Shown: positions 16,617-25,460 of the stretch, piece after piece
Position numbering within the stretch: the first letter of the stretch is position 1
How the letters are laid out: each line of letters opens with the position of its first letter
From: Bacteroidales bacterium
Lineage (GTDB): Bacteria > Bacteroidota > Bacteroidia > Bacteroidales > PUMT01
Direction of reading: 5' to 3'
DNA length: 36,283 bases
Assembly: GCA_007132365.1 (NCBI GenBank)
Contig: SLOS01000028.1
Coordinates: 1-36,283, forward strand
Translations under genes and position numbers: made by a program
The notes under the pieces: model-generated
What the model saw: the letters and a program-made list of their open reading frames with translations, nothing else
What the model was told of the DNA's origin: nothing
Database searches by the model: none

Positions 16617-17978
16617 ATGGCAAAGACAAAAACAGTATTTATCTGCCAGAACTGCGGAGTCGAATCTCCCAAGTGGATAGGCCGCTGCCCCTCCTGCAGT
16701 GAATGGAACAGTTATGTGGAGGAGGTTATACCTGGTATTGCAAAAAAGTCAACCCGGGGCATGCGTTCAGCGGCAGTGCCGGAACTGATCTCGGAGATCC
16801 CTTCAGCAGATCAGCCGCGAATCAACACCCACAGCCGGGAATTCAACCGTATACTGGGAGGAGGCATTGTACCCGGGTCTGTGATCCTTATAGGAGGCGA
16901 ACCCGGTATCGGTAAATCCACCCTTGCGCTGCAGCTTGCCATGCAAATGCCCGCCTTAAAAACACTGTATATCTCAGGCGAGGAAAGCAGCAGGCAGATA
17001 AAGCTGCGGGCCGACCGCATTGGGCCACAGGAAGGTGATTGCTACATACTGGGCGAAACCAACCTCGAGGCAATATATAATCATCTGAATAATATGAAAC
17101 CCGGTCTTATTATTACAGATTCCGTTCAGACCCTGCAGACGGATAACATTGAATCACCTGCGGGAAGTGTCTCCCAGATCAGGGAGTGTGCTGCGGGACT
17201 GCTGAGGTATGCAAAGGAGACGGCCACACCGGTGCTGCTTATAGGCCATATTACCAAGGAAGGCGGCCTTGCCGGTCCGAAGGTCCTGGAGCATATTGTT
17301 GATGTAGTGCTTCATTTTGAAGGTGATCACAACCATTTTTACCGTGTACTTCGTTCAACAAAGAACCGTTATGGTTCAACATCGGAGATCGGTCTGTACG
17401 AGATGCAGGGCAACGGCCTGAGGGAAGTGGACAACCCCTCCGAAATCCTTATTACCCGGCATGAAGAAGATATCAGCGGTGTGGCCATCTCCGCCATGGT
17501 AGACGGGATGCGCCCCTTTCTTATTGAGATCCAGGCACTGGTAAGCACAGCAGCTTACGGTACCCCCCAGCGGTCATCCACGGGATTCGACCTGCGTCGC
17601 CTGAGCATGCTCCTGGCGGTACTGGAAAAAAGAGCCAGTTTCAGGCTTTCTTCCAAGGATGTTTTTCTGAATGTGGCAGGGGGACTGAAGGTGACAGATC
17701 CCGGAACCGATCTTGCTGTAATTACCGCCATCCTTTCATCGGACACCGATCTGCCTGTTGCCCGGGATATCTGCCTTGCAGGTGAAGTCGGGCTGTCGGG
17801 CGAGATAAGGCCTGTCGGCAGACTGGAGCAGAGAATTTCAGAAGCAGAAAAGATGGGTTTTAAAAAGATAGTGATCTCATCTTTCAATAAAAAGGCGGGG
17901 ATTCAGAAAACCCATAATATAGAGGTCCTGCAGGCGGGAAAAGTGGAACAGCTGATCAGGATGATCCTGAAGCCATGA
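16617..17978 (+). CDS. radA: DNA repair protein RadA
   Basis: 453 residues, normal length. It starts with a four-cysteine zinc finger (CQNCGVESPKWIGRCPSC). Next come the RecA-like ATPase with Walker A GGEPGIGKSTLALQ and the RadA-specific KNRYG motif (usually KNRFG), and then a C-terminal Lon-protease-like domain without protease activity (GGLKVTDPGTDLAVI, GEVGLSGEIRPV). RadA is a branch-migration helicase that processes recombination intermediates. Last gene of the panC run; it converges on the PBP gene with a 72-base gap. Confidence 0.96.
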   Translation: MAKTKTVFICQNCGVESPKWIGRCPSCSEWNSYVEEVIPGIAKKSTRGMRSAAVPELISEIPSADQPRINTHSREFNRILGGGIVPGSVILIGGEPGIGKSTLALQLAMQMPALKTLYISGEESSRQIKLRADRIGPQEGDCYILGETNLEAIYNHLNNMKPGLIITDSVQTLQTDNIESPAGSVSQIRECAAGLLRYAKETATPVLLIGHITKEGGLAGPKVLEHIVDVVLHFEGDHNHFYRVLRSTKNRYGSTSEIGLYEMQGNGLREVDNPSEILITRHEEDISGVAISAMVDGMRPFLIEIQALVSTAAYGTPQRSSTGFDLRRLSMLLAVLEKRASFRLSSKDVFLNVAGGLKVTDPGTDLAVITAILSSDTDLPVARDICLAGEVGLSGEIRPVGRLEQRISEAEKMGFKKIVISSFNKKAGIQKTHNIEVLQAGKVEQLIRMILKP

Positions 17979-18050
17979 TCAGTTACAGAACATAAGCTCG
18001 TCAATCTGCTTCTTCAGAGCCCTCTGAATGATGATGATCCTGAAAACATG

Positions 18051-20408
18051 TCAGTTATAGAACTCATCATAACGCCTTACAGGCGAAGAGCGGAATACCC
18101 TTTCACAATCCAGGTTGATATTAAACCCGGGAGGGGCCTCAAACTCATCCTCCTCGGTTATGCCAAGCGATTCATCAGCGTATACCTTCTCCATAAAAAG
18201 GGCCCAGATGGGAAGTGCCATATTGGCCCCCTGTCCGTGAAATATGGTATTAAACCTTATACCACGGTCCTCCCCGCCGGTCCACGCCCCCCCCACAAGC
18301 TGCGGCACCAGTCCCATAAACCACCCGTCAGAAAAACCCTGCGTGGTACCTGTCTTACCCCCCATTTGTCCGCTGAAACCGTACCTGAACCGGAGCCTTC
18401 TCCCCGTTCCCTCATTGACAACCGACTCAAGCAGATTTACCATCAGGTAAGCTGCATGCTCGGAGATCGCCTCTTCAATTCTGGGCTGGAACTCCGCCAG
18501 CACGTTCCCGTGCCGGTCCTCTATCCTTGTCACCATTACTGGAACATTGTAAACACCATGATTAACATAGGTGGCAAATGCCCCTGCCATTTCATAAAGT
18601 GATATGTCTGTAGTCCCCATGAATACAGACAGTACCGGATCGATGGGGCTCTGGATTCCCAGTTTCCTGGCAACCTCGATCACTGCCGGGGGATTGAACT
18701 GCTTCATCAGCCATGCGGAAATATTGTTTACCGAGTTTGCCAGGCCCCATTTAAGGGTAACCATCCTGCCATCATAATCGGTCGGCCCTGCATTTTTTGG
18801 TGTCCATATTGAATCATTCACCTCAAAGGACTGGGGCACGTTGGGAGCCATATCACAGGGAGAGAATCCCTCCTGCATGGCAAGCGTATAGAGGAAAGGC
18901 TTGAATACCGAGCCTGCCTGGTTCCTGCCAACCCTGACATGGTCAAATTTGAAGTGCCTGAATTCCGGCCCTCCCACATAGGCCCTGATATGGCCGTTTG
19001 CAGGATTCATGGCTATAAAGCCGGAACGCAGGAAGGCCTTGTAATACCATATCGAATCTATTGGCGTCATCACCGTATCAATATCCCCTTCCCATGAGAA
19101 AACCGACATTGATACAGGGGTATTGAATATCCTTATTATTGAATCCCGGGGCACCCCGGCCCAGTTGAGTTTCTGATAACGGTCCGTCCGCCTCATAGTC
19201 CTTTCTATATTAAGCTCAACCTGTTCGGCATTAAGGTCATCCGAAAAGGGATTGCGAGTATAGCTCCTGCGGACACGCTCAAAATCTTTTTGCAGATTAC
19301 CACCCAGGTGCTCATTGAGCGCCTCCTCGGCATAGAGCTGCATGCGGGAATCTATGGTGGTATGGATTCGCAGACCGTCGCGGTAAAGGTTGTAACTGGA
19401 ACCGTCAGGCTTGAAGTTCTTATTGGTCCAACCATAAAGGGGGTTGTCGGCCCATTCAAGAGAATCTTCCAGGAAACGCTGATAGGAGATGTAATTCCCC
19501 CTTACCGGCTCCCTTGCCGTAAGTGTAACCCTCACCTGCTCACGGAAATGCCTGGCCAGTCCCACATTATGATCCTGCACCAGGTAATCCAGTTCTATGG
19601 GCAGGGCTGCCAGGGAGTCATAGTCACTATCTGAAATAAAGTCATACCTGTTAAGCTGCCCGAGCACTATATTCCTCCGTACTATCGCCCTTTCCGGGTT
19701 CCTTACGGGACTGAACCATGACGGGGCCTTCAGTACGCCCACCAGCAGGGCGGCCTCCTCAACCTTAAGTGAATCGGGCGTGGTATTGAAATAAGTCCTT
19801 GCGGCAGTTTTTATCCCGAAGGAATGGCTTCCGAAATCGACCGTGTTGAGATACATCACCATTATCTCATCCTTGGTGTAGTTCTTCTCCAGCTTCACTG
19901 CAGTAACCCACTCCTTGAACTTGGTAATGCCAAGGTTTATTTTCCTGGAAATGCCGAACCGGTAGGAGGTGGTGTCACGTGGGAAAAGATTCTTTGCAAG
20001 CTGCTGTGTTATGGTGCTTCCCCCACCTGCATCCTGCTGCAAAACAATGGATTTTATAAAAACCCGTGCCAGTCCCCGAGCATCGATCCCCGCATGGTTG
20101 CGAAACCTGATATCCTCGGTTGCAAGCAAAGCATTTACCACATTGTCGGAGAGTTCATCAAATTCAACATAGGTGCGGTTCTGCAGGTAGTAATGCCCGA
20201 GCATCTCTCCGTCGGCTGAGAAAACCTGCGAGGAAAGGTTATTCTGAGGATTCTCAAGATCCTCAAAAGTGGGCATAAATCCCATCCTCCCTGCTGAAAT
20301 CAGGGTGAAAATCACAATCAGAATGAGCAGCGGCAAAGAAAACAGGCCCCACAAGGCAGCCAGAAAAATCCTTTGCTTTTTTGTTTTAATATTTTTTTCT
20401 TTCTTCAT
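18051..20408 (-). CDS. class A penicillin-binding protein (PBP1A-type), bifunctional
   Basis: 785 residues from the ATG at 20408; an in-frame TTG at 20438 would add ten residues but is less likely. A basic N-terminal tail precedes one transmembrane helix (about residues 15-38). The GT51 glycosyltransferase domain shows EDIRFRNHAGID and GGGSTITQQLAKNLFP. The transpeptidase domain carries the SxxK serine in AGSVFKPFLYTL, the SxN in ANSVNNISAWL and KTGTT near the C-terminus. It polymerises and cross-links peptidoglycan on the outer face of the inner membrane. Monocistronic, convergent with radA and divergent from topA. Confidence 0.94.
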   Translation of the reverse strand: MKKEKNIKTKKQRIFLAALWGLFSLPLLILIVIFTLISAGRMGFMPTFEDLENPQNNLSSQVFSADGEMLGHYYLQNRTYVEFDELSDNVVNALLATEDIRFRNHAGIDARGLARVFIKSIVLQQDAGGGSTITQQLAKNLFPRDTTSYRFGISRKINLGITKFKEWVTAVKLEKNYTKDEIMVMYLNTVDFGSHSFGIKTAARTYFNTTPDSLKVEEAALLVGVLKAPSWFSPVRNPERAIVRRNIVLGQLNRYDFISDSDYDSLAALPIELDYLVQDHNVGLARHFREQVRVTLTAREPVRGNYISYQRFLEDSLEWADNPLYGWTNKNFKPDGSSYNLYRDGLRIHTTIDSRMQLYAEEALNEHLGGNLQKDFERVRRSYTRNPFSDDLNAEQVELNIERTMRRTDRYQKLNWAGVPRDSIIRIFNTPVSMSVFSWEGDIDTVMTPIDSIWYYKAFLRSGFIAMNPANGHIRAYVGGPEFRHFKFDHVRVGRNQAGSVFKPFLYTLAMQEGFSPCDMAPNVPQSFEVNDSIWTPKNAGPTDYDGRMVTLKWGLANSVNNISAWLMKQFNPPAVIEVARKLGIQSPIDPVLSVFMGTTDISLYEMAGAFATYVNHGVYNVPVMVTRIEDRHGNVLAEFQPRIEEAISEHAAYLMVNLLESVVNEGTGRRLRFRYGFSGQMGGKTGTTQGFSDGWFMGLVPQLVGGAWTGGEDRGIRFNTIFHGQGANMALPIWALFMEKVYADESLGITEEDEFEAPPGFNINLDCERVFRSSPVRRYDEFYN

Positions 20409-20490
20409 ACCTGTATTAAACGACTGGTGAACGGGCAATTAACCAGAGGTTTTACTTATTGATATATCAAGTATCATTCCAAATCCGGCA

Positions 20491-20498
20491 CAAAAATA
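20491..20498 (-). promoter_or_regulatory. possible -7 promoter element for the PBP gene
   Basis: Minus-strand TATTTTTG fits TAnnTTTG about 82 bases before the ATG at 20408. No -33 TTG at the expected spacing. It sits in an AT-rich divergent region shared with topA. Confidence 0.35.
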
Positions 20499-20631
20499 GT
20501 AAATAATATTTATTAATATTTTCTTCTGTAAAAAGCATAAATTTTGTCTTAATAAAATATCCAAAATTTCTGCTTACAGTCGTAAACGCTTCGCTTTAAC
20601 ATAAAATTTTTTTCATCTGTTTGTGTGTAAT

Positions 20632-20660
20632 TTTGATGAAAAAAATTTCATGTACATTTG
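20632..20660 (+). promoter_or_regulatory. Bacteroidota-type promoter for topA
   Basis: TTTG (20632-20635), a 17-base spacer and TACATTTG (20653-20660) match the sigma-ABfr consensus. Transcription would begin near 20667, leaving a leader of about 55 bases to the ATG at 20723. This also argues against the longer in-frame start at 20621, which precedes the promoter. Confidence 0.6.
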
Positions 20661-20722
20661 TCGTTACAAAGCCAAATGCTTTACTTTGTGCATTTTTATT
20701 CCGTATCTCTAAATGTAACAAA

Positions 20723-23068
20723 ATGGCAGTCAATCTGGTTATAGTTGAATCGCCGGCAAAGGCAAAAACCATAGAGAAGTTCCTTGGCGGAGACTTTACC
20801 GTTAAATCAAGTTTCGGACACATAAGAGACCTCTCCAAAAAAAACTTCGGTATCGATATAGAGAACGGGTATAATCCGCAATACATTATCCCCGACGATA
20901 AAAAGAAGGTTGTCGAGGATCTCAGAAAGAGCGCCAAAAATGCCCGGATGGTATGGCTGGCCTCTGATGAGGACCGGGAAGGGGAGGCCATAGCCTGGCA
21001 TCTTATCGAAGTGCTGGAACTCAAACCTGAAAAAGTGAAACGCATTGTTTTTCACGAGATAACCCAGGAGGCCATAAAAAAAGCCATAGCCAACCCAAGG
21101 CCCGTCAATATGGAGCTGGTAAATGCACAACAGGCACGAAGGGTGCTTGACCGTCTTGTGGGCTTTGAGCTTTCACCGGTGCTGTGGAAAAAAGTAAAAC
21201 CTGCCCTTTCCGCCGGAAGGGTCCAGTCCGTGGCAGTCCGCCTTCTTGTTGAGCGCGAAAGGGAAATTCTTGCATTTAAAAGTTCATCAGGCTACCGTGT
21301 CACCGCGCGATTCGAGGTAACAACCGGTAAAAATGAAAAATCGGAATTTAAAGCTGAACTTCCCGTTCGTTTCCCCGACAGGGAAAAAGCAATGCAGTTT
21401 CTCCGGAAATGCTCCGGGGCCGTCTATCTGATAACTGATGTTAGCACAAAGCCATCAAAAAAATCCCCTTCGGCCCCTTTTACAACCTCCACACTGCAGC
21501 AGGAGGCCGGAAGAAAACTGGGGTTTTCGGTAGCGCAGACTATGGCGCTTGCCCAAAGGCTCTACGAATCGGGGAAGATCACCTATATGAGGACCGACTC
21601 GCTTAATCTTTCCGGTTCTGCAATATCAGCTGCAGCGGAACATATAAAATCGGAGTTTGGCGAAAAGTATCTTAAGGTACGTAAATACAAGACCAAATCA
21701 AAGGGTGCGCAGGAGGCCCATGAGGCTATACGGCCCACCTATATGGAACATAAGATCGGGGGAAACAACCCGAATGAACAAAGGCTATATGAGCTTATAT
21801 GGAAGCGGACCATCGCCTCGCAAATGAGCGATGCACTGATGGAAAAAACAAATGTGACCATCAGTATATCGAATGCGGAAGAGAACTTCGTCGCCTCCGG
21901 GGAAGTGCTCAGATTTGACGGATTTTTGAAGGTGTATATTGAATCGAGCGACGACGAACAGGAAGAGAATGGTAAAGGATTGCTCCCCCCCCTTCAGAAA
22001 GGTGACCGGCCCGTTGCACTTAACGTAACCGCCACCGAACGTTTCACGCAGCATCCGCCCCGGTATACTGAAGCAAGCCTGGTTAAAAAACTTGAAGAGC
22101 TTGGTATAGGCCGGCCTTCAACTTACGCTCCGACGATCTCCAATATTCAGAACCGCGGTTATGTGATCAAGGAGGACAGGCCGGGCACGGAACGTAAATA
22201 CACGGTCATTGAACTTGACAGAAGCAACAGGATAAGCGAGGATGTAAAATCTGAAGTCACCGGTAAGGAAAAAGCCAAGCTGTTCCCCAACGATATCGGA
22301 ATGGTGGTAAATGATTTTCTTATGGATCATTTTAACGATATCCTGGACTTTAATTTTACCGCCAGTGTGGAAAAGGAATTTGACGATATTGCTGAAGGGA
22401 AGCTCTCCTGGCCTGAAATGATAGATAAATTTTACAATCCGTTTCACAGGAAGGTGGAGGATACCCTTGAAACAACCGAAAGGAACAAGGGAGAAAGGTA
22501 CCTCGGGATTGATCCAAAAAGCGGTAAAAATGTTTACGTCAAGATAGGGCGGTTTGGCCCAATGGCACAGACAGGTGATTCCGATGCTGATGAAAAACCA
22601 AAGTTTGCCGCATTGCGCAAGGATCAGCGACTGGAAACCATCACCCTTGAAGAAGCGCTTGAACTTTTCACGCTTCCGAGGAAAATCGGGTTATATGAGG
22701 GTAAAGAGGTGTTTGCAGGAATAGGCCGCTTTGGACCATACATACGCCACGACAACAAGTTTGTATCACTTAAAAAAGATATTGACAGCCCCTATACCGT
22801 TGAACTTGACCGCGCCATTGAGCTGATAGAGGAAAAAAGGAGGGCAGAGAGGGAAAAAATAATCAAGGAGTTTGACAAACCTGAGGGCCTGTCAATTCTC
22901 AAAGGACGATGGGGACCTTATATATCATACAAAAAAAAGAACTACAAGATTCCCGGGGATATTGACCCTGAAACCCTGGAAAGTGATGATTGTATGGAGA
23001 TAATCGGCAATAGCCGGGAAAAGCCCGCGAAGCGTAAACCAGCCGGTAAAACCAAAAAGCGAAAATAA
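20723..23068 (+). CDS. topA: DNA topoisomerase I
   Basis: 781 residues from the ATG at 20723, which places the Toprim motif NLVIVESPAKAKTIEKFL at the very N-terminus as in other TopA proteins. The catalytic tyrosine is Tyr288 in GKITYMRTDSLNLS. Further family blocks are DEDREGEAIAWH, SAGRVQSVAVRLL and GIGRPSTYAPTISNI. The C-terminus has no four-cysteine zinc fingers; it has GRFGP-type toprim_C repeats (KIGRFGPMAQT, GIGRFGPYIRH, GRWGPYISY) and a Lys/Arg-rich tail. It relaxes negative supercoils. The ten-base gap to the next gene implies co-transcription with the arginase-fold gene. Confidence 0.96.
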   Translation: MAVNLVIVESPAKAKTIEKFLGGDFTVKSSFGHIRDLSKKNFGIDIENGYNPQYIIPDDKKKVVEDLRKSAKNARMVWLASDEDREGEAIAWHLIEVLELKPEKVKRIVFHEITQEAIKKAIANPRPVNMELVNAQQARRVLDRLVGFELSPVLWKKVKPALSAGRVQSVAVRLLVEREREILAFKSSSGYRVTARFEVTTGKNEKSEFKAELPVRFPDREKAMQFLRKCSGAVYLITDVSTKPSKKSPSAPFTTSTLQQEAGRKLGFSVAQTMALAQRLYESGKITYMRTDSLNLSGSAISAAAEHIKSEFGEKYLKVRKYKTKSKGAQEAHEAIRPTYMEHKIGGNNPNEQRLYELIWKRTIASQMSDALMEKTNVTISISNAEENFVASGEVLRFDGFLKVYIESSDDEQEENGKGLLPPLQKGDRPVALNVTATERFTQHPPRYTEASLVKKLEELGIGRPSTYAPTISNIQNRGYVIKEDRPGTERKYTVIELDRSNRISEDVKSEVTGKEKAKLFPNDIGMVVNDFLMDHFNDILDFNFTASVEKEFDDIAEGKLSWPEMIDKFYNPFHRKVEDTLETTERNKGERYLGIDPKSGKNVYVKIGRFGPMAQTGDSDADEKPKFAALRKDQRLETITLEEALELFTLPRKIGLYEGKEVFAGIGRFGPYIRHDNKFVSLKKDIDSPYTVELDRAIELIEEKRRAEREKIIKEFDKPEGLSILKGRWGPYISYKKKNYKIPGDIDPETLESDDCMEIIGNSREKPAKRKPAGKTKKRK

Positions 23069-23078
23069 TAGCCTCATA

Positions 23079-24242
23079 ATGGAACTGACCGACTATTTTG
23101 AACCGGTATCGGTGGACTCCGATTACCGTCTGGGCGAAAAAACTGCTTTCGGCAATTTCGTTCATAAATATCTTGAGAAAAAAAAAATACCCGAGTGGGA
23201 AAAAGCAGATATCGCACTGATGGGCATATCTGAATATCGCGGTGCGCACAGGGACAATTGCAGCAATGCCGCCGATCAGGCCAGGAAATGCCTCTATGAG
23301 CTGTCGCGGACAGACGAAAAGATGAAGATTGCCGACCTGGGTAACCTCAGGGCAGGTAAAAGCTTAGAGGACAGCTACGCGGCACTGCGTGACGTAATGG
23401 CTGAACTTCTTGCGAAAAACACCATCCCCATGATACTGGGTGGCAGCAGGGACCTTACGCTGGCAATGTTCAGGTCGTATGAGATCAGTAACAGGACCAT
23501 CAACCTGACAGCGGTCGACAGCAGGGCAGGAATGGGCAGCGACCATTACCCCGACATTGATGTCAAGGAAAAATCTTATCTCAGCACCATCATCTCTTCC
23601 AAATCCAAATACCTTTTTAACTATACCAATATCGGTTACCAATCCTTTTTCGCAGGGAAAAATGAGACAAGACTGCTTGAAGATCTTATGTTCGACAGCT
23701 TCAGGCTGGGACTGGTCAGGGAGAACCTTGCAGAAACAGAGCCTGTTCTGCGCGATACCGATCTTCTTATGATAAGCATGTCGTCAATAAGGCAATCGGA
23801 TGCTCCCGCCGCCCTCTTCCCCTCCCCCAACGGCTTTCAGGGAGAGGAGGTCTGCCAGCTTGCATGGTACGGAGGGAAGAGTGAAAGGCTGACAAGTTTA
23901 GCGGTGGTGGACTGGTACGGTTCGTATGACCGCAGATACCACACTGCTCATCAGGCAGCACAGATAGCCTGGTATTTCATTGACGGCTATTACAAACGAA
24001 AAGGCGAATACCCTTTTAATCCGGCGAAAGAGTGTACAAAATTCATTGTTAATCTTACCGGTACAGGTAATGAAATAATTTTTTACAAAAGCAGCAAAAG
24101 TGACAGGTGGTGGATGGAGGTTCCCTCGTCAAAACTGCCCAGGAGCCTTATGGTGGCCTGCTCATACGAAGATTACCGGAGAGCATGCCGCCAGGAAGTG
24201 CCAGAGAGGTGGTGGCAGAATTTCAGAAAAATAAACCACTAA
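23079..24242 (+). CDS. arginase/formimidoylglutamase-fold protein with lost metal ligands
   Basis: 387 residues with recognisable ureohydrolase-fold landmarks (ALMGISEYRGAHRDNCSN, IPMILGGSRDLTLAM, an LTAVDSRAGMG strand). The ligands of the binuclear Mn centre are gone. The GGDHS position reads GGSRD (Arg124 for His), the DAHxD position reads DSRAG (residues 147-151), and the SxDxDxxDP position reads SMSSIRQSDAP (233-243). A C-terminal stretch of roughly 90 residues (from about GEYPFNPAKECTKFIV) follows the arginase-like part. It should not be a working arginase; a binding or structural role is inference. It sits between topA (10 bases) and the T9SS genes, an arrangement I associate with other Bacteroidota. 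Confidence 0.8.
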   Translation: MELTDYFEPVSVDSDYRLGEKTAFGNFVHKYLEKKKIPEWEKADIALMGISEYRGAHRDNCSNAADQARKCLYELSRTDEKMKIADLGNLRAGKSLEDSYAALRDVMAELLAKNTIPMILGGSRDLTLAMFRSYEISNRTINLTAVDSRAGMGSDHYPDIDVKEKSYLSTIISSKSKYLFNYTNIGYQSFFAGKNETRLLEDLMFDSFRLGLVRENLAETEPVLRDTDLLMISMSSIRQSDAPAALFPSPNGFQGEEVCQLAWYGGKSERLTSLAVVDWYGSYDRRYHTAHQAAQIAWYFIDGYYKRKGEYPFNPAKECTKFIVNLTGTGNEIIFYKSSKSDRWWMEVPSSKLPRSLMVACSYEDYRRACRQEVPERWWQNFRKINH

Positions 24243-24399
24243 AAGCAATTTAACCGTATAACACCCTGAATATAAATGACCAGCACCTTTTGCCCGGATC
24301 CACCTGATTATTTTGTGTGAAATAGTTTTTTTTTATTTTCTTTACAAACAATAATAAAAAACAGAATTATAAAATAAAATCTGTAGTATCCGGTTTATT

Positions 24400-25344
24400 A
24401 TGAAAAGAATTCTTTGTTTGATTTTTTTCACCTGTACGGTCCTCACTGGAAATTCACAACAGGACCCTCAGTTCAGTCAAAGCATGTTCAATATTATGAT
24501 GTTTAATCCGGGATCCGTAGGAAGCAAGAATGCAATCTGCGCAACCGTAATCAACCGCCAGCAATGGATGGGATTTGAGGGTGCCCCTGTTACAACGGTT
24601 TTCACCGCAAATTCCCCTTTCAGGCTGTTCGGGGCGGATCACGGCGCCGGGCTTCACATATTAAATGATGAGATTGGTTTCGAGACCAACCTGAGCATCA
24701 ATGCATCATATGCTTACAGGATGAATGTACGGGACGGGAAACTGGGAATAGGATTGGGGTTCGGAATTATTAATTCTTCGCTTGATGCGGAATGGGTTAT
24801 CCCTTCGGGTGAAGGACATACCCCGGCCACGGGAGACCCATCTATACCTGCCGGTAATGAAAGCACCCTTACGCTGGATTTCTCAGCAGGGCTTTTTTAT
24901 TACACCGATGAACTGTACGTGGGTTTCTCTGCAACTCATGTTGGACAGCCTGTAATAGAATATACCCCCACAGCAACTCCATTTTTGAAAAGGCACTATT
25001 ACCTTACAGCAGGGTACGGCATATCACTCACCAATCCTTCCTACAAGCTGCTTCCGGCAGTACATATGCAGTCTGACGGGGTTATTACCCAACTTAACCT
25101 GGGCAGCCTGATCGAGTATAATAATAAATTATGGGGAGGCATCTTTTACAGGTTCGGTTCTGCAGTCGTCGCCATAGCGGGACTGGAGCTGTTTAATGGC
25201 ATCAATATAGGTTATTCATACGATTTTTCAACAACCGCGATCATGAGTCACAACAAGGGAACTCATGAGTTTTTACTCAGATATTGTTTCGATCTTGGCA
25301 CGGATCGGACACCCCAAAGATACAGAAGCATAAGAATTTTATAA
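24400..25344 (+). CDS. porP: PorP/SprF family type IX secretion outer-membrane protein
   Basis: 314 residues. An N-terminal signal peptide (MKRILCLIFFTCTVLTGNSQ) is followed by the PorP/SprF opening QQDPQFSQSMFNIMMFNPGSVGS. The rest alternates as expected for an outer-membrane beta-barrel (GAGLHILNDEIGFETNLSIN, LNLGSLIEYNNKLWGGIFYR, FNGINIGYSYDFS) and ends in a short basic tail. In P. gingivalis, PorP is the outer-membrane partner of the PorK/N ring. Here it is likewise directly upstream of gldK(porK). The upstream 157 bases are AT-rich with T-runs; I find no clear promoter there. Many paralogues exist in Bacteroidota, so porP orthology rests on its position. Confidence 0.9.
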   Translation: MKRILCLIFFTCTVLTGNSQQDPQFSQSMFNIMMFNPGSVGSKNAICATVINRQQWMGFEGAPVTTVFTANSPFRLFGADHGAGLHILNDEIGFETNLSINASYAYRMNVRDGKLGIGLGFGIINSSLDAEWVIPSGEGHTPATGDPSIPAGNESTLTLDFSAGLFYYTDELYVGFSATHVGQPVIEYTPTATPFLKRHYYLTAGYGISLTNPSYKLLPAVHMQSDGVITQLNLGSLIEYNNKLWGGIFYRFGSAVVAIAGLELFNGINIGYSYDFSTTAIMSHNKGTHEFLLRYCFDLGTDRTPQRYRSIRIL

Positions 25345-25460
25345 AAAAATGAAACCTACGTAAGGGTTTTTCAGTAAAAGGAACAGCAGTCCATAAAGCT
25401 GTAAAGGAATTATCAGGCATGAATATTCCATCTGATAAATAAAAAATAAATTTTAAACAG

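Noticed and set aside
18048..18602. A 184-codon plus-strand open frame inside the PBP gene.
   Set aside because: Fully antisense to the conserved transpeptidase domain; composition (Pro/Arg/His-rich) is that of a shadow frame.
20621..20722. A longer N-terminus for topA starting at 20621.
   Set aside because: It adds 34 residues absent from TopA proteins, and the start lies upstream of the predicted promoter at 20632-20660.
21985..21992. An eight-C run in topA as a phase-variation tract.
   Set aside because: topA is an essential housekeeping gene, so on/off switching is implausible.
25352..25369. A hairpin (AAACC...GGTTT plus T) after porP as a terminator.
   Set aside because: The stem is only five pairs with a weak T tract; gldK directly downstream is expected to be co-expressed. 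At best an attenuator.
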